Source: Novosphingobium sp. CF614 | Lineage (GTDB): Bacteria > Pseudomonadota > Alphaproteobacteria > Sphingomonadales > Sphingomonadaceae | Direction of reading: 5' to 3' | DNA: 64,000 nt | NCBI RefSeq assembly: GCF_900113255.1 | Contig: NZ_FOOR01000008.1 | Location: 115,541-179,540 of the forward strand | Shown: positions 34,763 to 43,257 of the stretch, one piece after another | Layout of the letters: each line of letters begins with the position of its first letter | Position numbering within the stretch: position 1 is the first letter of the stretch | Program-made: the position numbers and the translations under genes | The notes under the pieces: generated by a model | Told to the model about the DNA's origin: nothing | What the model saw: only the letters and a program-made list of their open reading frames with translations | The model's database searches: none

Positions 34763-35806
34763 ATGCGTTCGACCAAGACCATCATTGTTGCCGCGGCGTC
34801 CGCGCTCGCGCTGAGCGCCTGCGGCGGTTCGGGGGGCTCCACTTCCGGCGCCCGCGACCACGTGACCGCCGTCGGCTCCTCCACCGTCTACCCCTTCGCC
34901 ACCGCCGTCGCGGAAGCCTATGCCAAGACCGGCCAGAAATCCCCGGTGATCGAATCGACCGGCACCGGCGCGGGCATGAAGCTGTTCTGCGCCGGCGTCG
35001 GCGCCGCGCATCCCGACATCGAGGACGCCTCGCGCCGGATGAAGAAGTCCGAGTACGAAGAGTGCCAGAAGAACGGCGTGACGGAGATCGTCGAAGTCCA
35101 GGTGGGCATCGACGGCATCGCCTTCGCCGAGGCGAAGAACGGCCCTGGCATGAAGCTGACCCCCGCCGATGTCTACAAGGCGCTTGCCGCCAACCCGTTC
35201 GGCAAGCCCAATACCGCCAAGACCTGGAAGGACGTCAATCCTTCGCTGCCCGACGAACCGATCCTCGTCTACGGCCCGCCTTCGACCTCGGGCACGCGCG
35301 ATGCGCTCAAGGAACTGATTCTCGAGGCCGGCTGCAAGACCGACGAGGCGACCAAGGCGCTCAAGGACAGCGACAAGGACAAGTACGAGGCGATCTGCCA
35401 CGACATTCGCGAGGACGGGCCCTATGTCGACGCGGGCGAGAACGACAACCTGATCGTCCAGAAGATTTCGCAGAACCCCAAGGCGCTCGGAATATTCGGC
35501 TATTCGTTCCTGGAGGAGAATCCGGACAGCCTGGTGGGCGTCCCGATGTCCGGCATCGTGCCGACTTACGAGACGATCTCGAACTTCTCGTATCCCGGCG
35601 CGCGGCCGCTCTACATCTACGTCAAGAAGCAGCACCTCGCGCCGATCAAGGGGCTGGAAGGCTACGTCAAGGAATGGGTCAAGTCGTGGGGCAGCGACGG
35701 CGTGCTCAAGGCCAAGGGCATGGTCATCGCGCCTGACGAGGTGCGCAAGAAGAATGCCGACATCGTCGCCAACATGACCCCGCTCGATCCCGGCGAACTG
35801 AAGTAA
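34763..35806 (+). CDS. pstS: Phosphate ABC transporter substrate-binding lipoprotein PstS
   Basis: 347 residues. A lipoprotein signal ends in ALALSAC with the lipid-bearing Cys20. The phosphate-binding loops are present: VGSSTVYPFATAVAE (residues about 38-52), ESTGTGAGMKLFCAG, DASRRMK, and YGPPSTSGTRDALKEL. PstS captures phosphate in the periplasm and hands it to PstCA. A 15-bp near-duplication of the stop-codon region (35793-35807 and 35813-35827, GCGARCTGAAGTAAG) follows it. First gene of pstSCAB-phoU-phoB. Confidence 0.96.
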   Translation: MRSTKTIIVAAASALALSACGGSGGSTSGARDHVTAVGSSTVYPFATAVAEAYAKTGQKSPVIESTGTGAGMKLFCAGVGAAHPDIEDASRRMKKSEYEECQKNGVTEIVEVQVGIDGIAFAEAKNGPGMKLTPADVYKALAANPFGKPNTAKTWKDVNPSLPDEPILVYGPPSTSGTRDALKELILEAGCKTDEATKALKDSDKDKYEAICHDIREDGPYVDAGENDNLIVQKISQNPKALGIFGYSFLEENPDSLVGVPMSGIVPTYETISNFSYPGARPLYIYVKKQHLAPIKGLEGYVKEWVKSWGSDGVLKAKGMVIAPDEVRKKNADIVANMTPLDPGELK

Positions 35807-35844
35807 GACCCAGCGAGCTGAAGTAAGGAAAGTAACGGCCAGTC

Positions 35845-37218
35845 ATGATTCTCACGGGAGTTCTCCTGGTCGTGCTCGGCCTGGGCCTGGTCGGCTGGTT
35901 CGCCGCGCGGGCCCGGGCCCGGCTGCTCTATGCCGGCCGGGGATCGATGCACTCGATGCCCGGCTACCATGGCTGGCACATGGCGCTGTGGGTCCTGGTT
36001 CCGGCGCTGCTGGCGTGGACGGCGTGGTCGGCGATCATGCCGGGGCTTGTCGAGGGAGTGGTCATGGCCGATCCCGCCGCCGCCGACCTGCCCGCCGACG
36101 AGATGCACCGCGCGGCCATCCTGGCCGAAGCGAGTACGCTGGCCGCCGATCCTTCCGCGACCGCCTTCGACCGGCAGTCGCAAGCGCTTGCCGAACCGAT
36201 GCGGGCCGCACAGACACGCTTCGCCGCGATCGGCGCGCTGCTGGTGCTGATTATCGCGCTGGCCGGCGGTGGTTACGGCTTCACCCGCGTTCGCGCCGGA
36301 TTCCCGGCCCGCACCCATGTGGAGCGCGCGATACTGGGCCTGCTGCTGGCGGCCTCGCTGATGGCGATCCTGACGACCTTCGGCATCGTCGCCTCGCTGC
36401 TGTTCGAGGCGGGGCTGTTCTTCAAGGACGTCTCGCCGATCGCTTTCCTGACCGGGACCCACTGGGCGCCGGGCAATGCCCGCGGCACGGATATCGACGG
36501 TGCCTTCGGTGCCGTCCCGCTGTTCTGGGGCACGATCTACATCGGCGCGATCATCGCCATGCTGGTCGCCATCCCGCTTGGCCTGATGAGCGCGATATAC
36601 CTCACGCAGTACGCCTCCGGCGCGGTGCGCAAGTGGTTCAAGCCGATGCTGGAGATTCTCGCCGGCGTTCCCACCGTCGTCTACGGCTACTTCGCCGCGC
36701 TCACGGTGGCGCCGATCATCCGCGACTTCGCGGAAAGCATGGGCATGCCCAACCCATCCACCGAGAGCGCGCTTGCCGCCGGCCTCGTCATGGGCGTGAT
36801 GATTATCCCGTTCGTCTCCTCGATGGCGGACGACGCGCTTGCCGCGGTTCCGCGCGCGATGAGCGACGGCTCGCTGGCGCTGGGCGCGACCAAGTCGGAA
36901 ACGATCAAGAAAGTACTGCTGCCGGCCGCGCTGCCCGGCATCGTCGCCGGCGTGATGCTGGCGATCAGCCGCGCCATCGGCGAGACGATGATCGTCGTCA
37001 TGGCCGCCGGCGCCTCCGCCCAGCTTTCGGCCAATCCGTTCGCCTCGATGACCACGGTCACCTATCAGATCGTCCAGATGCTGACCGGCGACCAGGAATT
37101 CAACAGTCCCAAGACGCTCTCCGCCTTCGCGCTGGGCCTGGTGCTGTTCGTGGTGACGCTCATTCTCAACATCATCGCCCTGCGCGTCGTGAAACGGTTC
37201 CGCGAAGCTTATGAGTAA
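35845..37218 (+). CDS. pstC: Phosphate ABC transporter permease PstC (long form)
   Basis: 457 residues, longer than E. coli PstC (about 320). The extra N-terminal half has two or three membrane spans (ILTGVLLVVLGLGLVGW, MALWVLVPALLAWTAW) and a periplasmic loop. The permease domain proper starts near residue 155 and carries the EAA-like loop AVPRAMSDGSLALGATKSETIKKVLLPAALPGIVAG. The long form is common in alphaproteobacteria. AAGGAAAG lies upstream of the ATG. The 3' end overlaps pstA by 8 bases. Confidence 0.94.
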   Translation: MILTGVLLVVLGLGLVGWFAARARARLLYAGRGSMHSMPGYHGWHMALWVLVPALLAWTAWSAIMPGLVEGVVMADPAAADLPADEMHRAAILAEASTLAADPSATAFDRQSQALAEPMRAAQTRFAAIGALLVLIIALAGGGYGFTRVRAGFPARTHVERAILGLLLAASLMAILTTFGIVASLLFEAGLFFKDVSPIAFLTGTHWAPGNARGTDIDGAFGAVPLFWGTIYIGAIIAMLVAIPLGLMSAIYLTQYASGAVRKWFKPMLEILAGVPTVVYGYFAALTVAPIIRDFAESMGMPNPSTESALAAGLVMGVMIIPFVSSMADDALAAVPRAMSDGSLALGATKSETIKKVLLPAALPGIVAGVMLAISRAIGETMIVVMAAGASAQLSANPFASMTTVTYQIVQMLTGDQEFNSPKTLSAFALGLVLFVVTLILNIIALRVVKRFREAYE

Positions 37219-38098
37219 CCTCAACTGGAACTCGCCCGAGATCGTGAAACGGCTGGCGCGGCGCCACGCCGCGGAGCGCCGCTTCAAGCTGCTGGGACTG
37301 GGCGCGATCGCGCTTTCCCTCGGCTTCCTCGCGCTGCTGCTGGTCATGATGATGAGGAACGGCGTGGGCGGGCTCGACTGGCGGTTCCTGTCCGGCTCGG
37401 ATTCGACCGATCCCAGCGTCGCGGGCATCTGGGGGGCGGCCAAGGGTTCGCTGCTGACGATGCTGGTGACGCTGCTGCTGTCGTTCCCGATGGGCGTGCT
37501 GGCGGCGATATATCTCGAGGAATTCGCGCCCCGCGCGCGCTGGATCGAATGGGTGGAAGTCTCGATCAACAACCTCGCGGCGGTGCCCTCGATCATCTTC
37601 GGCCTGCTGGGCCTTGCGGTTTTCATCAACACGCTGAACATGCCGCGTTCCTCGCCGCTGGTCGGCGGCCTGACGCTGGCGCTGATGACGATGCCGGTGA
37701 TCGTCATTTCCGGCCGCAACGCGATCAAGGCGGTGCCGCCCTCGATCCGCAACGCCGCGCTGGCGGTGGGGGCGAGCAAGGTGCAGACGGTGTTCCACCA
37801 TGTGCTGCCGCTGGCGCTGCCGGGCATCCTTACCGGCACCATCATCGGCATGGCCCGCGCGCTGGGAGAGACGGCGCCGCTGCTGATGATCGGCATGCGT
37901 GCTTTCGTCGTTACGCCGCCTTCGGGGATCACCGATCCCTCCAGCGTGCTGCCGATGCAGATATTCCTGTGGTCGGACGAGATCGACAAGGCCTTCGTCC
38001 GCAACACATCCGCCGCCATCATCGTCCTGCTGGTCTTCCTGCTGGCGATGAATGGCCTTGCGATTTACCTTCGAAACAAATTCGAAGTCCGCTGGTAG
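37211..38098 (+). CDS. pstA: Phosphate ABC transporter permease PstA
   Basis: 295 residues, standard length. Six membrane spans form the inner-membrane channel together with PstC. The ATPase-contact loop is [32 protein letters not shown]. Family landmarks: [30 protein letters not shown] and [14 protein letters not shown]. Its ATG lies inside the last codons of pstC (8-base overlap), and pstB follows after 4 bases, so the transport genes are coupled. Confidence 0.96.
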   Translation: MSNLNWNSPEIVKRLARRHAAERRFKLLGLGAIALSLGFLALLLVMMMRNGVGGLDWRFLSGSDSTDPSVAGIWGAAKGSLLTMLVTLLLSFPMGVLAAIYLEEFAPRARWIEWVEVSINNLAAVPSIIFGLLGLAVFINTLNMPRSSPLVGGLTLALMTMPVIVISGRNAIKAVPPSIRNAALAVGASKVQTVFHHVLPLALPGILTGTIIGMARALGETAPLLMIGMRAFVVTPPSGITDPSSVLPMQIFLWSDEIDKAFVRNTSAAIIVLLVFLLAMNGLAIYLRNKFEVRW

Positions 38099-38102
38099 GG
38101 AC

Positions 38103-38864
38103 ATGACCGAAACCAAGCTCACAGCCCGCAACGTCGACGTCTGGTATGGCCCGAAAAAGGCGATAGACAACGTGTCGATCGATATCGACAACGGTCTCGT
38201 CACGGCTTTCATCGGCCCGTCCGGCTGCGGCAAGTCCACCTTCCTGCGCTCGCTCAACCGGATGAACGACACCATCGCCGGCGCCCGCGTGACCGGCGAG
38301 ATACTGCTCGACGGAGAGGATATCTACGCGTCCTCGATGGACCCGGTCGCCCTGCGCGCGCGGGTGGGCATGGTGTTCCAGAAGCCGAACCCGTTCCCCA
38401 AGTCGATCTACGAGAACATCGCCTATGGTCCGCGCATCCATGGACTGGCCGCTTCCAAGGCGGACATGGAGGGTATCGTCGAAAGCGCGCTCAACAAGGC
38501 GGGCCTGTGGGACGAAGTCAGGGACCGCCTGGCCGATCCCGGCACCGCGCTCTCGGGCGGCCAGCAGCAGCGCCTGTGCATCGCCCGCGCCATCGCCGTC
38601 AGCCCGGAGGTCATCCTGATGGACGAGCCGTGCTCGGCGCTCGATCCGATCGCCACCGCCAGGATCGAGGAACTGATCGACGAGCTCAAGGAAAACTACG
38701 CGATCGTCATCGTCACGCATTCGATGCAGCAGGCGGCGCGCGTTTCGCAGCGCACCGCTTTTTTCCACCTTGGCAACCTTGTGGAGTATGGTGAGACCAG
38801 CACGATCTTCACCAATCCTCGCGAGGAAAAGACCAAGGACTACATCACCGGCCGCTACGGCTGA
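38103..38864 (+). CDS. pstB: Phosphate ABC transporter ATPase PstB
   Basis: 253 residues, family length. Walker A is GPSGCGKS at residues 38-45, the signature LSGGQQQR and Walker [13 protein letters not shown] are intact, and [17 protein letters not shown] is the PstB-type switch region. It powers phosphate import and, with PhoU, signals to PhoR. The ATG at 38103 is preceded by TAGGGA; a longer frame start at 38052 lies within pstA and is not needed. Confidence 0.97.
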   Translation: MTETKLTARNVDVWYGPKKAIDNVSIDIDNGLVTAFIGPSGCGKSTFLRSLNRMNDTIAGARVTGEILLDGEDIYASSMDPVALRARVGMVFQKPNPFPKSIYENIAYGPRIHGLAASKADMEGIVESALNKAGLWDEVRDRLADPGTALSGGQQQRLCIARAIAVSPEVILMDEPCSALDPIATARIEELIDELKENYAIVIVTHSMQQAARVSQRTAFFHLGNLVEYGETSTIFTNPREEKTKDYITGRYG

Positions 38865-38906
38865 AGCCGTCGGTCCAAAGGGAATACGCCCCAAAGGGAA
38901 CACGCC

Positions 38907-39605
38907 ATGGTAGATCATACCGTCAAGGCCTTCGACTCCGAGATCGGCCAGCTTCGCGGGCTTGTCGCCGAAATGGGCGGGCTTGCCGAAGTCGCCATTC
39001 GCGACGCCATCACCGCGCTCGTCCAGCATGACGAGGATCTCGCCGGCCAGGTCGTCGCCGCCGATGCCCGGCTCGATGCGCTCGAGGCCGAGGTGGACCG
39101 GCTCGCGGTGCGCACGATCGCGCTGAGGGCGCCGATGGCCGACGATCTGCGCGACGTTATCGCCGCGCTCAAGATCTCGGGCGTCATCGAACGCATCGGC
39201 GACTATGCCAAGAACATCGCCAAGCGCGTGAACGCGCTCGAGGGGCGCAACAAGATCGAGCCGGTGACGCTTGTGCCCGCCATGGCCGAGATCGCCGAAA
39301 GCATGGTGCGCGACGTTCTCAACGCCTACGGCTCGCGCGATGCGACGCTGGCGGTGGAAGTGATCCGCCGCGATCAGAAGCTGGATCAGTTCTACAACAC
39401 CTTGTTCCGCTCGCTGCTGACCCACATGATGGAGAACCCGGCGACGATCACCAGCGCCGCGCAGCTGCTGTTCATCGCCCGCAACCTGGAACGCATCGGC
39501 GATCATGCGACCAACGTCGCCGAAATGGTCTATTACGCCGCGACCGGGGAATATTGCACCGAACGCGATTCCCAGACCGACGACACCATGGGGATGATGA
39601 CATGA
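38907..39605 (+). CDS. phoU: Phosphate signalling protein PhoU
   Basis: 232 residues with two PhoU repeats, each a three-helix bundle with an acidic metal-binding motif. The first is around DARLDALEAEVDRLAVRTIALRAPMADDLR. The second is around QLLFIARNLERIGDHATNVAEMV. PhoU restrains PhoR when phosphate is plentiful. Its TGA overlaps the phoB ATG, giving coupled translation. The order pstB-phoU-phoB is the common alphaproteobacterial one. Confidence 0.96.
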   Translation: MVDHTVKAFDSEIGQLRGLVAEMGGLAEVAIRDAITALVQHDEDLAGQVVAADARLDALEAEVDRLAVRTIALRAPMADDLRDVIAALKISGVIERIGDYAKNIAKRVNALEGRNKIEPVTLVPAMAEIAESMVRDVLNAYGSRDATLAVEVIRRDQKLDQFYNTLFRSLLTHMMENPATITSAAQLLFIARNLERIGDHATNVAEMVYYAATGEYCTERDSQTDDTMGMMT

Positions 39606-40297
39606 ACCCGTCGGTCCTCGTCGTCGAAGACGATATCGCGCTGTGCGAGCTGCTGACCTGGAATCTCAGCGCCGAGGGTTATGAGGTGCGCTCCACCGGC
39701 GACGGCGAGGAGGCGCTGCTGATGGTGCGCGAGCAGATGCCCGATGCGATCATCCTGGACTGGATGATCGAACAGGTCCCCGGCATCGAGGTCTGCCGCC
39801 AGTTGCGCAAGGACAAGGAAACTGCGCAGGTGCCGATCCTCATGCTGACCGCGCGCGGTGAGGAGGAGGACATGATCCGCGGCTTCAAGACCGGCGCCGA
39901 CGATTATGTCACCAAGCCCTTCTCCCCGCGCGAACTGCTGGCCCGTATCGAGGCGCTGCTGCGCCGGGCGCGGCCCTCGCTTGCCGGCAACGTGCTGCAA
40001 TGGGGCGACATCGAACTGGACGCGGCCTCGCACCGCGTGCGCCGGGGCGGCGAGGCGCTGCACCTTGGCCCCACCGAATTCCGCCTGCTGCGCTACTTCA
40101 TGGAACGGCCCAACCGCGTCGTTTCGCGCCAGCAGATCCTGGATGGCGTCTGGGGCATGGATTCGGACATCGACGAACGCACGGTCGACGTTCACATTCG
40201 CCGTCTGCGCAAGGCGATCAACCGCCCCGGCGAAACCGACCCGATCCGCACCGTGCGCGCGGCGGGCTATGCCATGGACGTGACCGAGCCGGCTTGA
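39602..40297 (+). CDS. phoB: Phosphate-regulon response regulator PhoB
   Basis: 231 residues. The receiver domain is complete: acidic pair Glu9-Asp10, phospho-acceptor Asp53 (AIILDWMIEQVPG), the Thr in MLTARGEEED and Lys105 in DYVTKPFSPRELLA. The C-terminal winged helix is OmpR-type with recognition helix DERTVDVHIRRLRKAINRPG. It should bind the xGTCAx ladders found at 33.0, 34.7 and 42.4-42.5 kb. The start overlaps phoU. The gene converges on agt across a REP-like spacer. Confidence 0.96.
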   Translation: MNPSVLVVEDDIALCELLTWNLSAEGYEVRSTGDGEEALLMVREQMPDAIILDWMIEQVPGIEVCRQLRKDKETAQVPILMLTARGEEEDMIRGFKTGADDYVTKPFSPRELLARIEALLRRARPSLAGNVLQWGDIELDAASHRVRRGGEALHLGPTEFRLLRYFMERPNRVVSRQQILDGVWGMDSDIDERTVDVHIRRLRKAINRPGETDPIRTVRAAGYAMDVTEPA

Positions 40298-40409
40298 GGC
40301 GGAGCGGCGATCCAGGGGCGGTTCGTGCTGCCCTGGATTGCTTCACCCGCTTCGCGGGCTCGCAAAGACGAAGCGAAAGCAGGTGAGTTCTTGTCAACGC
40401 GGGTTGGCA
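40298..40409. repeat. Mosaic REP-like repeat in convergent spacer
   Basis: Between phoB and the agt-like gene. The core at 40330-40373 (CCCTGGATTGCTTCACCCGC..GGCTCGCAAAGACGAA) matches 43405-43447 almost base for base. It is followed by GAGTTCTTGTCAACGCGGG and GGTTGGCATCA, which parallel the end of the 18.75-kb element. Confidence 0.7.
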
Positions 40410-41480
40410 TCAGGCGGCGGTTTTGAGCTTTCGATCCTGGCCGTTGAGCGCGGATGCGATGGCGTGCGTGAATTGGTCGGTCGCCCGCTGCCAGGAATAG
40501 AGCCGGCCCAGCGCGGAAGCCGCGCCGGGTTCCACTTTTAGCGCGGCCGCTATCGCGCGCTCCAGGCTGGTGTCGATGGCGCCGGCGGGCTGGAGCTGTC
40601 GATCCTCCACGCCGTGGCCGTCGCGGCCCAGGATGTCGATCGGGCCGGTCACCGGGTGCGCCGCGACCGGCGTGCCGCAGGCCAGCGCTTCGATGATGAC
40701 GAGCCCGAAGGTGTCGGTCAGGCTGGGGAAGACGAAGCAGTCGGCGGCGCGGTAGGCGCTGGCAAGCTCCTCGCCCGCCAGGGCGCCCAGGAACAGGATA
40801 TGCGGATAGCGGCGCCTGAGGCTTTCCAGCGCGGGACCATCGCCCACCACCACCTTGCTGCCCGGCACCCGGGCCGACAGGAACGCTTCAAGGTTTTTCT
40901 CGGGCGCGACGCGGCCGACGTTGAGCAGCACCGGGCCGGGCAAGGCGGCCATCACCGGGTGGCGCGGGCCTTCCGGGCGGAACAGCGCGTGGTCGATGCC
41001 GCGGCTCCAGGAACGGGTGTGGTCGATGCCGCGCCCCGAGAGTTCCTCCGCCAGGCTGCGGGTGGAGACCAGCACGGCGCTGCTGGGCGCATGGAAGCGC
41101 TGCAGGATCGGCCAGAAATACTCGGCGCTCAGCCCGGTGCGCACGGCGGCATATTCGGGAAAGCGGGTGTGGAAGGCCGAAGTGAACGGCACCCCGCGCG
41201 AAAGGCACCAGCCGCGCGCGGCCCAGCCGATCGGGCCTTCCGTGGCGATATGGACGATTTCCGGCGCGGCCCTGTCGAGCATCCGGCGCACGCCGAAACG
41301 CGGCGCCATGGCGAGCCGGATCGAGGCATAGCCCGGCATCGGCACGGTCAGGAAACGGTCGGGCGTGATTTTCTCGACGCAGTAGCCGCGCGTCTCGAGT
41401 TCATCGAGGGTGGCGGAAAGCGAGCGGACGACGCCGTTTACCTGGGGCAGCCAGGCATCGGTCGCCAGGGCCAGCTTCAC
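40410..41480 (-). CDS. GT4 glycosyltransferase, Agt-like (diacylglycerol glycosyltransferase candidate)
   Basis: 356 residues, GT-B fold. The N-terminal part begins VKLALATDAWLPQVNGVVRSL, typical of lipid glycosyltransferases related to SqdX/MgtA. The C-terminal nucleotide-sugar domain has NVGRVAPEKNLEAFL and the EX7E-type motif PSLTDTFGLVIIEALACGTPVAA. The start is a GTG overlapping the stop of the phosphoesterase gene (GTGA). Known PlcP-Agt pairs make glycolipids from diacylglycerol under phosphate starvation. The neighbourhood (pst-pho genes, candidate Pho boxes) supports the same role here; the sugar and lipid are inferred. Confidence 0.85.
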   Translation of the reverse strand: MKLALATDAWLPQVNGVVRSLSATLDELETRGYCVEKITPDRFLTVPMPGYASIRLAMAPRFGVRRMLDRAAPEIVHIATEGPIGWAARGWCLSRGVPFTSAFHTRFPEYAAVRTGLSAEYFWPILQRFHAPSSAVLVSTRSLAEELSGRGIDHTRSWSRGIDHALFRPEGPRHPVMAALPGPVLLNVGRVAPEKNLEAFLSARVPGSKVVVGDGPALESLRRRYPHILFLGALAGEELASAYRAADCFVFPSLTDTFGLVIIEALACGTPVAAHPVTGPIDILGRDGHGVEDRQLQPAGAIDTSLERAIAAALKVEPGAASALGRLYSWQRATDQFTHAIASALNGQDRKLKTAA

Positions 41481-42367
41481 GCGCCGGCCCCGGCGGGAAC
41501 CCCTGCCTGGGCGACCTCGCTTGCCTGGCCGCCGGTCTCGGCGATCCAGTCGATCACCGCGATCTGCCCGTTGAGGTCTTCGGCCAGGGCGGTGCAGCTT
41601 TCGACCCAATCGCCATCGTTATAATACGTGATGCCGCCGAACTGGCGGATTTCGGCGCAGTGGATATGCCCGCACACGACCCCGTCGAAGCCGCGTCCGA
41701 TCGCCTCGTTGGCAACCGCTTCCTCATAGCTGCATACGTACTGGACCGCGTTCTTGACCTTTTTCTTCATATAGGCCGAGAGCGACCAGTAAGGCATCTT
41801 CAGGCGGCGGCGCACGGAATTGAAGGCGATATTGGCGCGCAGCAGCATGCCATAGGCCTTGTCCCCCAGGAACGCGAGCCACCGCGCATAGAGCACCACG
41901 CCGTCGAAGGCGTCCCCATGCGTGACCAGCAGGCGGCGGCCGTCCAGCGTTTCGTGCACGGCTTCCAGGGCAAGCTCGACGCCGCCGAACGTCAGGCCGG
42001 CATAGTCGCGCAGGATCTCGTCGTGGTTGCCGGCGATGAACACCACGCGGGTCCCCCGGTGCGCCATCTTCAGGATGCGGCGGACCACCTCGTTGTGGGC
42101 ATCGGGCCAGTACCAGCCCTTGCGCAGCCGCCAGCCGTCGACGATGTCGCCCACCAGGTAGAGCGTCCTGCATTCGACCGAGCGCAGGAAATCGACCAGG
42201 AGGGCGGCGTTGCAACCGCGCGTGCCCAGGTGCACGTCGGAAATCCAGATCGTGCGGTACTTGCGCTTGGGGCGGAAGCCCTTGGGATCGGGAAGCTCCA
42301 GCCAGGCCGGGATACGGCCTTCGGTGCGGGTGTGCTGCTCGAAATATGTGTCCAATTCGGTCCGCAT
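41477..42367 (-). CDS. PlcP-like metallophosphoesterase (phospholipase C of lipid remodelling)
   Basis: 296 residues. All calcineurin-like metal motifs are intact: DVH at 44-46, GD at 73-74, GNHD at 113-116, THGD near 150 and GHIH at 233-236. Proteins like this are often labelled UDP-2,3-diacylglucosamine diphosphatase. The version coupled to an Agt-type glycosyltransferase is known in alphaproteobacteria as PlcP, which strips phosphate headgroups from phospholipids under phosphate limitation. The coupling (GTGA overlap) and the pho neighbourhood favour PlcP. A LpxH-like role in lipid A synthesis is the alternative. Confidence 0.85.
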   Translation of the reverse strand: MRTELDTYFEQHTRTEGRIPAWLELPDPKGFRPKRKYRTIWISDVHLGTRGCNAALLVDFLRSVECRTLYLVGDIVDGWRLRKGWYWPDAHNEVVRRILKMAHRGTRVVFIAGNHDEILRDYAGLTFGGVELALEAVHETLDGRRLLVTHGDAFDGVVLYARWLAFLGDKAYGMLLRANIAFNSVRRRLKMPYWSLSAYMKKKVKNAVQYVCSYEEAVANEAIGRGFDGVVCGHIHCAEIRQFGGITYYNDGDWVESCTALAEDLNGQIAVIDWIAETGGQASEVAQAGVPAGAGA

Positions 42368-42440
42368 CGCTCAGTCGCCCCCGTTTCCGGCGCCCCCGTT
42401 CTCAACGTCCAAGCCTATGGCATCGCGGCGTTGCGTGGAG

Positions 42441-42468
42441 GTGACGGTTGCGGGTCAGTTCCGTGACA
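42441..42468 (-). promoter_or_regulatory. Possible Pho box for the plcP-agt operon
   Basis: On the minus strand TGTCAC (42468-42463) and CGTCAC (42446-42441) lie 22 bp apart, two turns of an 11-bp ladder; the middle repeat is poor. It ends about 74 bases before the plcP ATG. Weak alone, plausible in context. Confidence 0.4.
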
Positions 42469-42500
42469 ATTCACAAGGCTGTCCGGCACGGTCTTCCCTG

Positions 42501-42544
42501 TTTCACGCAGTCGTCACCGATATGTCACCCGCTCGTCATAATCG
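42501..42544 (+). promoter_or_regulatory. Pho-box ladder upstream of the second PhoB-like gene
   Basis: TTTCAC (42501), CGTCAC (42512), TGTCAC (42523) and CGTCAT (42534) fall at exact 11-bp steps on the plus strand, ending about 38 bases before the ATG at 42583. This is nearly the same geometry as at pstS. Confidence 0.75.
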
Positions 42545-42582
42545 AGGGGCAGACAGCCGCCGTACCAACCAGGCAGGGGGCG

Positions 42583-43257
42583 ATGCGGCGGATCGACATT
42601 TTGCTGGCGAGCGAGCTGTCCGGAGGGCTGTCGGCCTTTCGGCATGACGAATTCGACGTCATCCTCCATCGCTGGACCGACTTCACCGAACTCCCGCTGA
42701 TCGAAGGCGCGCTCTGGATCTTCATCGACTGGGTGCTGCCCGAGATGTCGGGGCTCGAATTGTGCCGGCGGCTGCGCGCCGATCCGCTTACCGCCCATGC
42801 CCACGTCACCATGGTGCTCGAAGAGGACAACCTGGAGGATCGCAAGCGCGCGCTGCGCATGGGCGCGGACGATTACATGGCCGGCCCGCTGACCCGCACC
42901 GCGCTGCTGGACCGCGTGCTCGGCTCCAGCCTGGGCGAGCAGGACAACGGCGGCATTCGGGTGGTGATGCAGGGTGATCTGATGGTCGACGTGGCGGCTT
43001 TTCAGGCGCGGTGGCAGGGCAAGCCGATCCCGCTGATGCCCAACGAGCTGCGCCTGCTGCGCTATTTCATCGAGCACCCTGGCCGCGTGTTCAGCCGCAC
43101 CCAACTGATCGCAGCGCTCGGCAAGCAGGAACCGCCAGTGGACGAGCGCACCGTGGACGTATGGATCGGCCGCCTGCGCCGCGCCCTCAAGAGCGCGGGC
43201 GCGGGCAATCCGCTGCGAACGGTGCGCTCGCTGGGGTATGTCTTCGATATCATGTGA
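42583..43257 (+). CDS. PhoB-like response regulator with degenerate receiver
   Basis: 224 residues. The C-terminal OmpR/PhoB winged helix is well kept (PLMPNELRLLRYFIEHPGRVFSRTQL, then DERTVDVWIGRLRRAL), close to PhoB of the same window. The receiver still has an Asp at 49 (WIFIDWVLPEMSG). However, the conserved Lys is Gly101 (DDYMAGPLTR), the switch Thr is Leu, and the N-terminal acidic pair is altered (ILLASELSGG). It may therefore not respond to phosphorylation in the normal way. AGGCAGGGGG just before the ATG is the ribosome site. It carries a Pho-box ladder and diverges from plcP-agt. Confidence 0.88.
   Translation: MRRIDILLASELSGGLSAFRHDEFDVILHRWTDFTELPLIEGALWIFIDWVLPEMSGLELCRRLRADPLTAHAHVTMVLEEDNLEDRKRALRMGADDYMAGPLTRTALLDRVLGSSLGEQDNGGIRVVMQGDLMVDVAAFQARWQGKPIPLMPNELRLLRYFIEHPGRVFSRTQLIAALGKQEPPVDERTVDVWIGRLRRALKSAGAGNPLRTVRSLGYVFDIM

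Noticed and set aside
35662..38022. Long minus-strand frame opposite pstC-pstA
   Set aside because: Shadow of two transport genes; composition dominated by Arg, Gln and His without hydrophobic pattern or motif.
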